DNA from: Opisthocomus hoazin
Taxonomy: Eukaryota; Chordata; Aves; Opisthocomiformes; Opisthocomidae
DNA: 64,000 nucleotides
Assembly: GCF_030867145.1 (NCBI RefSeq)
Contig: NC_134454.1
Coordinates: 68,616,308 to 68,680,307, forward strand
Reading direction: 5' to 3'
Below the pieces are notes generated by a model. It was given only the letters and a program-made list of their open reading frames with translations, was not told where the DNA came from and ran no database searches. Position 1 is the first letter of the stretch. Every line of letters begins with the position of its first letter. A program made the position numbers and the translations under genes. Below are positions 1 to 11,088 of the stretch, in pieces.

Positions 1-1910
1 AACAGTTGAGGAAGAAGTTGCCCAATGAGTTCACTTTCTCAGTTCAGCTATCTTATTCTCGTTATCTGTGGCTTCAATACAAAGATTTTTACGATTTTGA
101 GAGCTGCCCAAAAAATCAAGTGATGAAGTGGATCAAATAACCCCATGTGACAGACTATTTTTAGTTCTGATATCAGCATTTTTAATTTCTTGCAGAGCTA
201 TAATTAATTTCATTGTTATTTTTTAATTTATTCTTCTGTCTTGGATATCCACTATGCACACACTGAAAATATAAGCCTGAAGTTAAACTTCTCCCCGGAT
301 GACTATAACACATTAATTCTTGTAGTAGTTTCACAGTGATTGATTCTGCTGTTGATTTGCTTCAGAGTACATGCATTAATGCATATCACTTTATAATCTT
401 TGTTTTCTTAAACTACATTAGAGCTAGATTAAGAAAAATTGTTAAATTATGAATTTAGATTTTGTGATTAAAAATTTAATTAGAAATAGTTTGCTCACAG
501 CAACTGCTCAGGCTAGGACTATAAATGGAGCTTATTAATATTACTTGTCATGAAAGGTGTTTCGTTAATGGCTCTCCCTGTGCACACAGAATAAATACAT
601 TGCTGTGCTGGCTTTTCTTGCAGGTGTGCATCAGTCCGCATGAGACAGATCAAACTTAAGGTCACATCTGCACTGTAACTGGAGATGTGATTGTAAATTG
701 TGGGCATGGTCTAACTTCCATTATTTTCTATACTATGTATACCATAATACACATGTGAAGTTTAGTTTGGCAGAGGCAAATACTCCATGTACCAATCTCA
801 AGTACTGCATTGGGACTACGAAGCTAATGATATCTGACCTAGGTGGAATAATATATAGCTCTATATGCTGTATTCCTAATTATTGGTTCAGACGTAGAAA
901 ATCTTTAGACTTGCTCAGAACTTGTGTTTATTCACAGGAAAGTAGTCAAGGCAATAGGTGCAGACAGTGGTATCTGTACTGGGGAATTTATCAAGTAATA
1001 GTGAAAGACTTTGTGGAAGACATGGAGAAAAGCAGCCAATTTGTTCTCATTATGATAACAGGCTTCTCAGAATATCAGTGCTCTCAGAAAAGCAATTCTT
1101 TGCGAATTTTCCCTCACAATGGAAAGCTATTTGTTAAAATTTCCAAAAACTTTCTGAAGACATTTTCTCCCCTTTAACTTAATATCTGTTGGAGATTTCT
1201 TTCCTGGATTGTCTGCCATTCTTCCAAGACTCAGTGAATGTTACCAGCAGTTTAGATGATTAAATTAAAAATAATGTTTACTAATGCTTATACTTTAGAT
1301 TTCATTAGGGCCTGACCTCCAGGGGTTCTATTTATTCAACGTTTCTAAGCTTTACAATAGTAGTTTTACATACTCATCGCTTACTGCTAGCATGAAATTA
1401 CCGTAAGCAAGAAAGAAAGATGGGGGTTGGGACAGGTGAGAGAACTGAAGGTGAATTTTCTCCTGTTTTCAGTTGAGAGGTGTATAGTTGCAAATCTCCA
1501 ACTACTACCTTTTTTTTTAATTTTATTTTTTATTTTATTATTAGTATGTGGACTCTTACTTCTTCAAAAAAGTAGATAACTTGTAGGGAAGCAAGCATAT
1601 CATGGAAAAAAAATTTGCCGAATGCAGAGCACTTTTGTCCCCCATACAGGTATGAATGCATATTTTAGACAGCAGGACATAAATCTCATCAGAAAATAGC
1701 CTTCTGTTTGCTTTTAAAACACCTAATTATCTAAACCCTAGAAACTTTTTACTAATTTTTTTCTAACCTTTTTCATTTTCTCACTAATGATAACAAAATA
1801 TAAATAATATTTATAGGAAACTAGCTTATGGAAAGGAATTAAAAGAGTTATTGAATTAACATTATTGGTATTTTCTTACATGATGGATATTTTTTTTGTT
1901 TTGATGGTAG
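1..1910 (+). other. PDE4D: PDE4D intron, upstream of the D7-type exon
   Basis: AT-rich sequence with no recognised gene or transposon. It ends in a splice acceptor: a T-rich tract at about 1890-1903 followed by an AG at 1909-1910. A 159-codon open frame at 698-1177 has no recognisable similarity and is no longer than chance allows here. The sequence is assigned as intron because the following exon begins mid-protein; the first D7 exon must lie before this window. Confidence 0.75.
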
Positions 1911-2146
1911 GTTTCAGAAGAAACTCTGCATCACAGCACTGAGGACGAAGAGTCTTTCCAGGGAATGGAGCCCTATCTTGTACGCAGATTATCGTCCCGT
2001 AACATCCAGCTTCCCCCATTAGCTTTCAGGCAGTTAGAACAGGCAGACTGGGATAAAAAGAATGATCCCGAGACTACCCTAAGGCCCACAACTCTTCCAC
2101 TGAGGATTCCTCCTCTGATTGCCATTACATCTGCCGAGTTGAGCAG
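1911..2146 (+). CDS. PDE4D: PDE4D internal coding exon of the PDE4D7-type N-terminus
   Basis: This exon encodes about 78 residues of the isoform-specific N-terminus of a long cAMP-specific 3',5'-cyclic-AMP phosphodiesterase, PDE4D. The translation runs from VSEETLHHSTEDEE through GMEPYLVRRLSSRN and NIQLPPLAFRQLEQAD to LPLRIPPLIAITSAE. This matches what I know of the mammalian PDE4D7 N-terminus, with species differences after the LEQAD stretch. The exon sits between an acceptor AG (1909-1910) and a strong donor, CAG|GTAAG, at 2147. It is open from its first base and ends after two bases of a codon. RRLS (serine codon 1992-1994) is a PKA consensus site and aligns with Ser42 of human PDE4D7, a reported PKA target. 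The internal ATG at 1965 is unlikely to be the start because homology continues upstream of it. The true start is in an exon before the window, and the catalytic domain lies far downstream. Confidence 0.93.
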
Positions 2147-5100
2147 GTAAGATCCAGCAATTTCCTCTTGATTCAACATTTTCAGTGGCAGGTGCAAGAC
2201 AGCAGATGCTGCTTCTAGGACAGCAATTTATTTCATGTCTAAATCCCGTAACTAAGTGAAAGATAAGAATATAATCTTAATATGTAATTTGTGGCTGACA
2301 TGATAATACTGCTTGTAAACCTTTTCGTCAAGTGCAAATACAAACACTAGAAAACATTTTCTCAGAACATTACTAATAATTCATATTCAGAAAGAAGACT
2401 TCTGGATTCTTAAACAACCATTTTCTTCTTATTATAATAAAGCTAGGAGCCTTTTTATACACAGAAGTTTTTTTTAATGATGCAGTTTCGAAACAAGTTG
2501 CAAGGAATCATGAGAGGATTTTGCCTGCTCCTGTATATCTACATTATTTGTAATGTAAATGGTTGAACATATTTGGCTATGGTGATTTATACTGTAGTTT
2601 CTTCATATTACATCTCTGTCTTCTTACATCACGCATATTCTCTAGAGTAACCTTTCCTCTCCTTAAATGTTTCTGATATCATCCTATTTTCTGTTTTTAT
2701 CTTCCAAAATGTGAATTTTTTCAGAATGAAATTGTTGCTTACACTGGCAAAGGCAGTGCAGCTGTTTGGTAATCAGAGAATATAAAAAGAAAAGATGAAC
2801 ACACTGAGAGTTGCAATGCAGGACTGAAGAACTTTTGGACATATCTTCAGAAATAGTATTGCATTCTGAATAATGTAGAAATCAAAAGAACATAGGACTT
2901 GTAGTAAATGAGAAAAACCTCAAGTATTCAATAGGGTACTATGACAAAAACCACCAAATACAAACTTTAAATTTAATATGACCTCACAAATGTTATTTGC
3001 ATGTGGATGTCTTAATTTTTGGAATAGGTGAGACTAGTTCTTGAAACATGCTCATAAAAACAGAGACTACATCCATAAAAATATATAAATATTTAGATTG
3101 TTAACAAATGTGAATATTATTTGCAGAGATAAATATAATAACAGTTAGTAAAGTTTTTTGAGATAGATTGGTGTCTTCATTTTTTTATTTTCTGACCATG
3201 GATGCTGGGGAGAAGGCTGGTTTGAGATACGGTGGGAAAGTAAGTATAGTGGAATGATTACAGTTCACATTCCTGGCCTTTCTAAATTTCAGAGTATTTG
3301 GCTTTGAAACTTAAATAGTATTTGGGCTGTCCTGTGTAAAATGTGTAATACACAGAAGGCACTCTGTGTTTTATAATCTTCAGTAACACTGAGAGAAAAA
3401 ATATGTGTATGCTTCTGATGTGGCAGAAGGTCAGAAAGCAGAATGAAAAATATTACTTCTGTCCTATGACAAAGTCTAAGTGATTATAGATTTCTGGAGA
3501 CTGAAATATTTTCTCACCTGGATTCAATTTTGCAAGAGCAAGGCACTTTGAAGGGTATTCAAATAAATAACAAACCTAAAAGATACTGGCTATTATGGAT
3601 AGCTATCATCTGCACTCGGACAATGATCACTTTTGTGTGAGGCTCCTCTGTGGATAAGAATCTGTTCTGGGCCTACTTGTCCTGAGATAACACATACGTG
3701 TCCTGAGATAACTTCATATCCTGCCTGTGCCATGCATTCCCGTGGTTGGTAGAATGTATTTTGAAGCTGGACGAAACAAGATTTACCTACAAGTAAGTTT
3801 ATTTCTGAGAATGACAGGAAGACAGCAGATCTACAGATTGTTGAATGCAACTGCCAGGCTGTTTAAACAAACAAACAAACAAACAAACAATTCAAAACTG
3901 AAGACAACATCAGAAGCAATTATAATTTTGATGTTTCTTTGTAATATGAAATCTTCAACTTTTATGATCCTTTCTTAGCTAAAGAGCAATTATGCTGCTA
4001 CAGGAAGAATATTATTCAGGAAATTGAATTTCTCTAGATGTTTAGTGCCATTTTTCAGTTGTTAGCTCTCTCAAGCAGCTATGTATTTCCCGTTTTCGTG
4101 CTTGTAATGCCAGCCAAACAGCCAGAGAAAGCTATCCTTTTATCCAACTTCTTGTCTGCACGCAAGTACACAAAATTAGGGGCCCTATTATGTCTGTGCA
4201 AATACAGCTTACCTCCATTGTCTTCAAATGTATGGAAATGTGCCGCTGAGAAAAGGAAAAGGAAGTGTGGGTGGGAGACAGGAGGATTCTCTGTCTTCAG
4301 TGGGCATGTGAAGGTAGAAGAGCATTTCGGTCACAGAAACTCATTCTGAGCTGGAAGAATTTAACCACTTAAACCATCTTAAATTACAAATGTATGATTT
4401 TGGAGGAATATGCTAAAAGATCCTGAAGATAGTATTATAAAGGATCTTATGCTCTGATTTATATATCTGGAATGTGCAAAGCTGAAAACAGTGACAGTGG
4501 ATGTAGTTTTTAAAATAAAACTTACATTCTATTTCTAAACATGCACATATGTATGCGTGCACACACACACTCCCCTTTTCAATCCCTTTTTCTCTCTCTT
4601 CTTTTCTTTATGAAGTCTCAGAATTGTTTCTGATTTTATGTTAACTTTGTAGATGAGTAAGCTACATTAATTCAAACAAATCTTCTCTTTTTTAAATAAA
4701 CCAGCAAAAAAGAGTAAAAAGTAGAGAGCAAATGTTCAGTAATGTTTTCTAAGTTGTTCACATTTTGCAAACTCTTACTGACTCTAAGGAGACATCACAG
4801 TGTCTTGTCATTCCTTTCACCCGTCTGATTTCTTTCTATGAATACAGGGGAGCTTGGTTCTGTTTTTTTTCACCCAGCTGAACTGAGACAATAATAAAGA
4901 TCATGGTTAAGATGAAAGATTTATGTCTTATATTGAAGTTTCACAAGCAAAAATTGCTAACATGAGCTATGAAAACAATTGCTTGCAAGTCGATAGGCTT
5001 GAGCCTGCAGCTGGTAGCAGCAGTTACATTTACGAAATGTAGCAATTGCCAGACCTTCTATGGGGAGGATTAGAAACAGGCAGGAAATTGCTTTTGATAT

Positions 5101-5975
5101 TTCAGTTCTTCTTTTTCTTTTTTTTAATAAGCAATATTTTTAGCCTGTATCTGTAGAGCATTAAATGTGATATTTTACTGTAAGCTAGGATAGCTAGGAT
5201 ATTTGGAGTGTGTATGTGACCACATGCTTTCAATTTTTCCACTTTCGCTTAAATAACTATAACGAAGTTTACCAACAGTTTTGCTGTAGGTAACAACTAT
5301 GATGCCATTTAAGATAGGATGCACAGACAGGAAGGGGTCAACAGCAGAATTCTTTTGCTTTCACCGAAGCAGCTGGTGTTAAAAAGGCAGGGGACCGTTA
5401 TACTTGGGAACTTATTTGAGGAGATGTAAGGTATTTGAGCTTACATTCTTTATAACAACTATTTAAAAGAATGTTTACTTTCCTCTATTTTTTTGCTCAA
5501 TAGACACAGCTCCCACCCTGATTCAATACGCAAGCAAATATTTATGTTATGATAGTAAGTGTAATACCATAAATTTTATTTCTTGCTTCAAACACTGGTA
5601 TGTGATTTAGGACAGTTGGTCAAATCTGTGTGTAATGATGGTATTGATTTGTCCAAAGCATCATGAAATACGAAGAAAATCTCTTCAGTCACATTTGTTA
5701 CGGAAACTATATCTTTGCACTATTTAACTCAGGAGGTGGGATAGGAGAAGATAGGATAGGATATAGCTGTTCTTGAGCTGGTTGGATGAGCATTTGTTGG
5801 ACACTATCACATGCAATGGCACATCTACATACCCCAGTCTCAGTGGTACAGATCCAAGATCTTACAGGCCGATGTAGTCTTTTATTTTCCCTTGAAAGGA
5901 TACATTTTCCAGTGACAAAGGAGAAAACTGCCCCAGCTGTTGCTGTGATTCTTCTATTCTCTTGGTGCATGTGAC
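2147..5975 (+). other. PDE4D: PDE4D intron, no recognised gene
   Basis: AT-rich intron beginning with the donor GTAAG. It holds one AAAC microsatellite (3865-3890), a short CA run followed by a pyrimidine tract (about 4560-4610), and chance open frames of about 60-100 codons. I recognise no transposon or RNA gene in it. Confidence 0.7.
3865..3890. repeat. (AAAC)n microsatellite
   Basis: About six uninterrupted units of AAAC or its rotation are visible. No poly-A-tailed element is evident next to it. Confidence 0.9.
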
Positions 5976-6694
5976 TGTCTGTAGTTTAACCCAGTGGCTG
6001 GCAGCTAAGCACTAGACAGCTGTTCACTCACCCCTCCCCTTCCCCCTCAGCGGGATGGGGAGGACGCATGGACAAAAGGGCAAACTCATGGGTTGGAATC
6101 AAGACAGTTTAATACAACAACAAAATAAATACTAATACTACTAATAATACTACTGCTAATAATGATAATAACAATTATAATAACAATGGTAATAATGACT
6201 ATGCAAAACAAACTCTATACAATACAATTTTCTCACCACCTGATGACTGATTCACAGCCAGTCCCCCAGCAGAGATCCCTTTGAGTTTTGAAAATTTCAT
6301 TAAATTCCTGAAAAAGGCCAAACTCCTGGAAAAGTTCAAACTCTGGGAAAAGTTTGAACTTCTGGACAAGAGAGGATTCAAAACTCAAAACTGTAAAAAA
6401 AAAGTGATTCAAAAAATGGATGCCTACCCCCTGGCCAATCTCCAATGATAAATCAAGAGTGATATCTATGGTAGGGAATATTTCCACTGACCAGCTTGAC
6501 TGGCAGTCTGTCTGTGCTCCCTCCCACCTCCTGCACACCTGCTTATTTAGCTGAACATGGGAAAACGGAAAAAATCCTTGATTTCGTAGCAACAACTGAA
6601 AACATCAGTGTTGTCAACATTCTTCTCCTACTAAATCCAGAACACAGCAGCTACTGGGAGGAAAATTAACTCTATCCCAGCTGAAACCAGTACA
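5976..6694 (-). mobile_element. Solo LTR of an avian endogenous retrovirus, minus orientation
   Basis: Read on the minus strand, the element runs from TGTACTGGTTTCAGC to a TG/CA-type terminus near the motif GGTTAAACTACAGACA. It carries the segment GACAGTTTAAT (ATTAAACTGTC on the minus strand), a likely polyadenylation region, next to a CCCATGAGTTT block typical of a common bird LTR family. A second copy of the same family lies at 54274-54945. Flanking pentamers gtgac (5971-5975) and ctgac (6695-6699) agree at four of five positions, consistent with a decayed 5-bp target duplication. No internal retroviral sequence adjoins it, so it is a solo LTR. The family name is not assigned. Confidence 0.8.
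6310..6366 (-). repeat. Three imperfect 18-bp tandem units inside the LTR
   Basis: Three successive units of the form AAACTCCTGGAAAAG are visible with substitutions. The related LTR at 54274-54945 has a single unit at the equivalent place, so this is a local expansion in this copy. Confidence 0.7.
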
Positions 6695-9304
6695 CTGACA
6701 TAGTGTAATGGGAAACATCATGCCCATTGGATATAAACTCTAGAAATGTAAGAGTGTATCATGTACTTCAAGACTTAATTTAAGGGGTTGTTTCAAAGTA
6801 AAAGGTTATGTTGGAGTAAAGATGTGGTTAGAAAGGCATTCAGTACAAAAGTATATAAAATATTTTTTGTGTTTTGTTTAATTATCTGTAATTCAACATA
6901 TATAGAGACTCTTCTTACTATTTACCCTATTCCTTGCTCAAACATCATTTGGGAGAGATTGGTATAATTGCACACATAAGATCTATTTTAAATTGCTTTT
7001 GTATTGCTTATGTACAACTGAAAGTGTGTGTATTACTGTGATTATGAAACTCTAGGGAGCTACAAGAATGACTTACATGGTACTTAATTTCTGAAGTATC
7101 ATTTTTGCAATGTTCTGTCTGTCCTAATTTATCGTTTTTTCCTTAAGTTCTGTGCATTAGATAGGCACTGCACTGCTTAAAAAATTCTGTGTTTTATTAT
7201 ACGTTCAAGAAGCAAGCAAAACTTTCTGTATTTGAGATCAGATAAAAACTTGATTTAAAATTATCCGCAGCTGTTCTTTCTGCCCTTTAAAGATGCACTT
7301 AAACTTTTTAATATTTGTTTTTGAAAGGAAATATTAGAAAATAGTTATTAACATCATTAACGTAAGTTTGATAGTACAGCAATACAGACTAAATGTCCTC
7401 ATTTCAAACTGTTTCTTAATGTCTACCACTTGCTCTGTCATTGTCTTCCCCCTGTCAGAACAATACCTCAAAGACTAGATTTTGTCTTCAGTAGAAAGGA
7501 CAAGAAAAGCTTTTTCAAATGTTACATGGCTGAAATATGTGAATCCTGAGCCATAATTTTGCAGTAATGCACTTGCTATACCAGCAAAGTATTTCCAAAA
7601 CAAGAGTTAGAATTCTAAGATTTTTTTATTATTTTAAGTAACTGAGTGTTAGAGAGATGATGAAAACAAGGGAATTGGACCTTAGCAGAGTAACATGTAA
7701 TAAAAATAAAAGCTGGGGAAAAGCTGCTCCTCAGATGTGTTCATTTGCAACCCAGTAGGGCAGCGTATGTAGTGAAAATAAGTTGTAAACATGGTTTGCA
7801 TAGTGCTAAAAGAGAAAAAAAAGAGAAAATTTGCTATTTAATTTATTTTTTAGCTCAGAATTATGATCATGGTTCTGTCCTGTTTTCAACAGCACTTGTA
7901 TTCCCTGACTTACCTGTCAGTTGAGAATAATGAAGAGCAGCACAGAAATTCTTATCACTTTTATTGCACATTATTTTAAAAGCATTATAAATGTGAGCAA
8001 ATCCTCATGTTGTCTTTGGGAGATCAGTTAGTGAACAAGTAGTGTTATTTTCAATTTATGCATAGGAAAACTTGCACTCAAAGTGGTAGTGCAACTGGCC
8101 AAGGCTACAGAACAAACCCATAACAACTATGAACAGAATTCAACAGGTTTTTGTTCCTGGTTTTGTGTCTAGCCTATACTACGTGTAAGAAAGCTGAGGG
8201 TGGAGCCTGGGAAAACAAAAGATGCCTCAAGTTTATCTCAACCTTGAAAAATAAACTCAGTATGTAATGGATAATTTTCCTGACTGGCTCTGAGAAGGTT
8301 TTATTGTTATTAGTTGCAGTTAAACATGTAACTGTTGTTATACATCTGGACTCACACTGACTTCCTGTTTCTATCATACTGACTCAGTCTCATAGAACTA
8401 TCTGACTGAAAAATCTATCACAAAGAAAAGCGTGTTTAATTAGTGTGGAAACCAAAATTGAAGCAGCATTTAAGTTCAGATCTATCAGTGGGAAAAATTA
8501 GTGGGAATATGGGAGGTTAAGTGGACATTTGAAACCTTACTGTTTCGTGGCATCCAGGCCTTAGCTTTTAAGAGATTCTTCTGTTGTGGTCAGCAGCATC
8601 AACAATTTCTGTGCTGCTGTATGTATTCTGGAATGATTTTGGAGGGCAACTTAAAGATACTTCTGTTGCTTAAGACTTGCACTGACTAGGTGCTGAAGAG
8701 AGGTAAGGAAGCTGTGAAGGTGACAGGTCCCATACCAGAATACTTGCATAATAGTAATTCTTAATACCTATGGAAAACTTCAGCTCTCACACTTCTCTCC
8801 AGATCCTCATCTCCCAAATAAAAGGATTATTTTAAATTATGCCTAGCATTAAACTGATGATATAGACCTGATGCACACGTAGACTACGGAGGGCAACAGA
8901 TGCTGTGTCAAGTCCAGCATTAGCCATTCTGAAATCCTTTTTAAAAATCAAAATTTTGATCAAATACTACAATTTTATTCACCAGTGGAAAAATTTCTGT
9001 TTTTTTTAATAATAAAAATGACATTTTTTCTCTTTGAAATCTTTATTTATATAGTATAGACTGGAAACAGACATTACTGTAAATTTGTGGTTTAATAGTG
9101 TACGTGTTCTTGTATTTTCTAATTAAAAAAATGTACAACTACTATTTAAAATAGTTTTTTTGAAAATAGTTACTTTTAATCAATAGAAATATCTGAAAAA
9201 ATCTAAAACATGGTATAGCCCTCTTGACTGCAAGGTTATACAATTAGCAGATAAAATATGAGGTAAACTTTAAAAGTTGGGTAACAGCAGATAATAGTCT
9301 GAGC
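6695..9304 (+). other. PDE4D: PDE4D intron, nothing recognised
   Basis: AT-rich unique-looking sequence with only short chance open frames. No repeats, RNA genes or exons are recognised. Confidence 0.65.
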
Positions 9305-10470
9305 TGAGGTTGTTTTTGCCTTTGCTGAACTTTATATGATTCCTGTCATTCATTCCTCCAGCTTGCCAAGGCCCTGTGAATGGCAGCCCTCCAGTGTATC
9401 AGGTGCTCCCACCGTTCTGGTGTCATCTGCAGACTTGCTGAGTGTGCATTACATCTTACTATCTAGACAGTTGTTGAAGGTGTTAATCAGTCTTAGCTCC
9501 AGTATTAACACCTGGGGAACTCCGTTCTTACCTGACTGCTGCTTAGATTCTGAACCACTAGCCCACTACCTTTTGAGCCTGATGGTCCAACCAGTTTATT
9601 GTCTGCCTTGTAGTCCACAGATCTAGTCCATACCTTCTCTGCCTGGCTATGAGGTTTCAGTGGAAGTCTGTCAAAAACCTTGCTGCTGCTCCTCTTGTCT
9701 TTCACAGACCCAGGAATTTTTTCATGGAAGGGAACCGGGTTTGTCACATATGATTTGCCCTTGGTAAATTTAAGCTGAGTGTTCTTAACCTCCTCTTGTC
9801 CTTCATATGCTGAGAAATGACTTCCAAGAGAATTTGTTAATAACCTTCTCAGGATCTAAAATGAGGCTGGAGTAGCCTGTAGTTCCCCAGGTCCTCTTCC
9901 TCTCCCTTTTAAAGATGTTCTTACCATTGGACATTTTCAGGCCACTGGGGACCTCTGCTGATCACCACAACTTTTTGAAGATGATAAATACAAAAAGACC
10001 TCACAATGACATTGACCAGCTTTGTCAGCACCATTGGATTCATCACACATGGTCCCAGGAACTGGAATATGACTGGTTTACTTAAACAGAACCTAACTTG
10101 ATCTTTCCCTACAGTGGGTGGTACCCCAAAATCTCCTTTTGGATGAGGTGACCTGGAAGGCCTGAGAGCAGATCTTGCCAGTAAAAAAAGGCAAAGAAGG
10201 ATCTGAGTACTTCATCTATTCCCATGTCTTTCATCACTTGGTTTCCTGCTCCATTCAGTGGCAGGCCTGCATTTTCCTTTTTCTTCTTTTTGAGTTTAAT
10301 GTACCTTTTTGTTGTCCTTCATCTGCATTTCCAGGTCCATCTCCAGCTGACCTTTGACTTTACTGATGCCATTCCTGAAGAGCCAGGAGATACTTCCATA
10401 TTCCTCCTTGGAAATGTGTTTCTTCTTCCACCTGCTGTGCTCCTGCTTTTTTTTGTTTCATCTCTATCAG
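9305..10470 (-). mobile_element. Decayed CR1 retrotransposon fragment (RT region), minus orientation
   Basis: On the minus strand this reads as CR1 ORF2 reverse transcriptase, with many frameshifts. Diagnostic blocks on the + strand are GGTGTCATCTGCAGACTTGC (about 9420, the RT catalytic block read backwards), CTGGGGAACTCC, and GTAGTTCCCCAGGTCCTC (about 9880). The catalytic block reads SADD rather than the usual FADD. The 3' end is missing at the low-coordinate side and the far end fades into unrecognisable sequence, so the boundaries are approximate. Confidence 0.8.
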
Positions 10471-10898
10471 AAATTCAGCCAATTTCGTGTCATACTATTA
10501 TTCCTAAGCCCTTAATCCCAGTTTATCCAGCATACTACAGGAAAGTGAGTCACTGACTGATTATGTAGGATTTTTATCATAAAATATTATTTTTATTTTC
10601 AATTATTATTACATTCCTATATGCATTCCATATAAAGAAGAGATTTCTTAATGTCACTACACTCTGTTCTCTGTTTTTGTGTTCACATAATTTGGTGCTG
10701 TTGTGTTAAACAAAGTAGGGGAGACTGTTTTCTTGTTCCATAGCTGATTTGATTGCAGGTATAGAGACTGCTCATTAGCTAAGTGGTTTCTTTAAACGAA
10801 TTCTCCTGATGATTTTCCTAGTCTGCTGCTCACTTATCTGCTTAGATGATTACTGATGCCAAGGTCCACAGCTGCAGTGGCTTACCTTGCAAAGGAAT
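10471..10898 (+). other. PDE4D: PDE4D intron between two CR1 fragments
   Basis: No feature is recognised. The first part may be further decayed CR1, but I cannot support that from the sequence. Confidence 0.5.
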
Positions 10899-11088
10899 GA
10901 ATCATAGAATCATACGTTGGAAAAGACCTCTAAGATCATCAAGCCCAACCATCACCCCAACATCACCATGCCTACTAAACCATGTCCCAAAGTGCCACAT
11001 CTACGTGTTTTTTGAACACCTCCAGGGATGGTGACTCAACCACTTCCCTGGGCAGCCTGTTCCAATGCCTGACCAGCTCAAAAAGTAA
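10899..11088 (-). mobile_element. CR1 3'-end fragment, minus orientation
   Basis: It starts with AATCATAGAATCATA, the reverse complement of the CR1 tail, then GTTGGAAAAGACCTCTAAGA and continues to the CCTGTTCCAATGCCTGACCA block typical of CR1 3' ends. It is 5'-truncated, as most CR1 copies are. Because a 3' end sits here at higher coordinates than the RT fragment at 9305-10470, this is a separate insertion. Confidence 0.93.

Noticed and set aside
1965..2150. A stand-alone 61-residue gene starting at the ATG at 1965
   Set aside because: Homology to the PDE4D7 N-terminus continues upstream to the acceptor at 1910, and the apparent stop at 2148 lies in the intron just after the donor.
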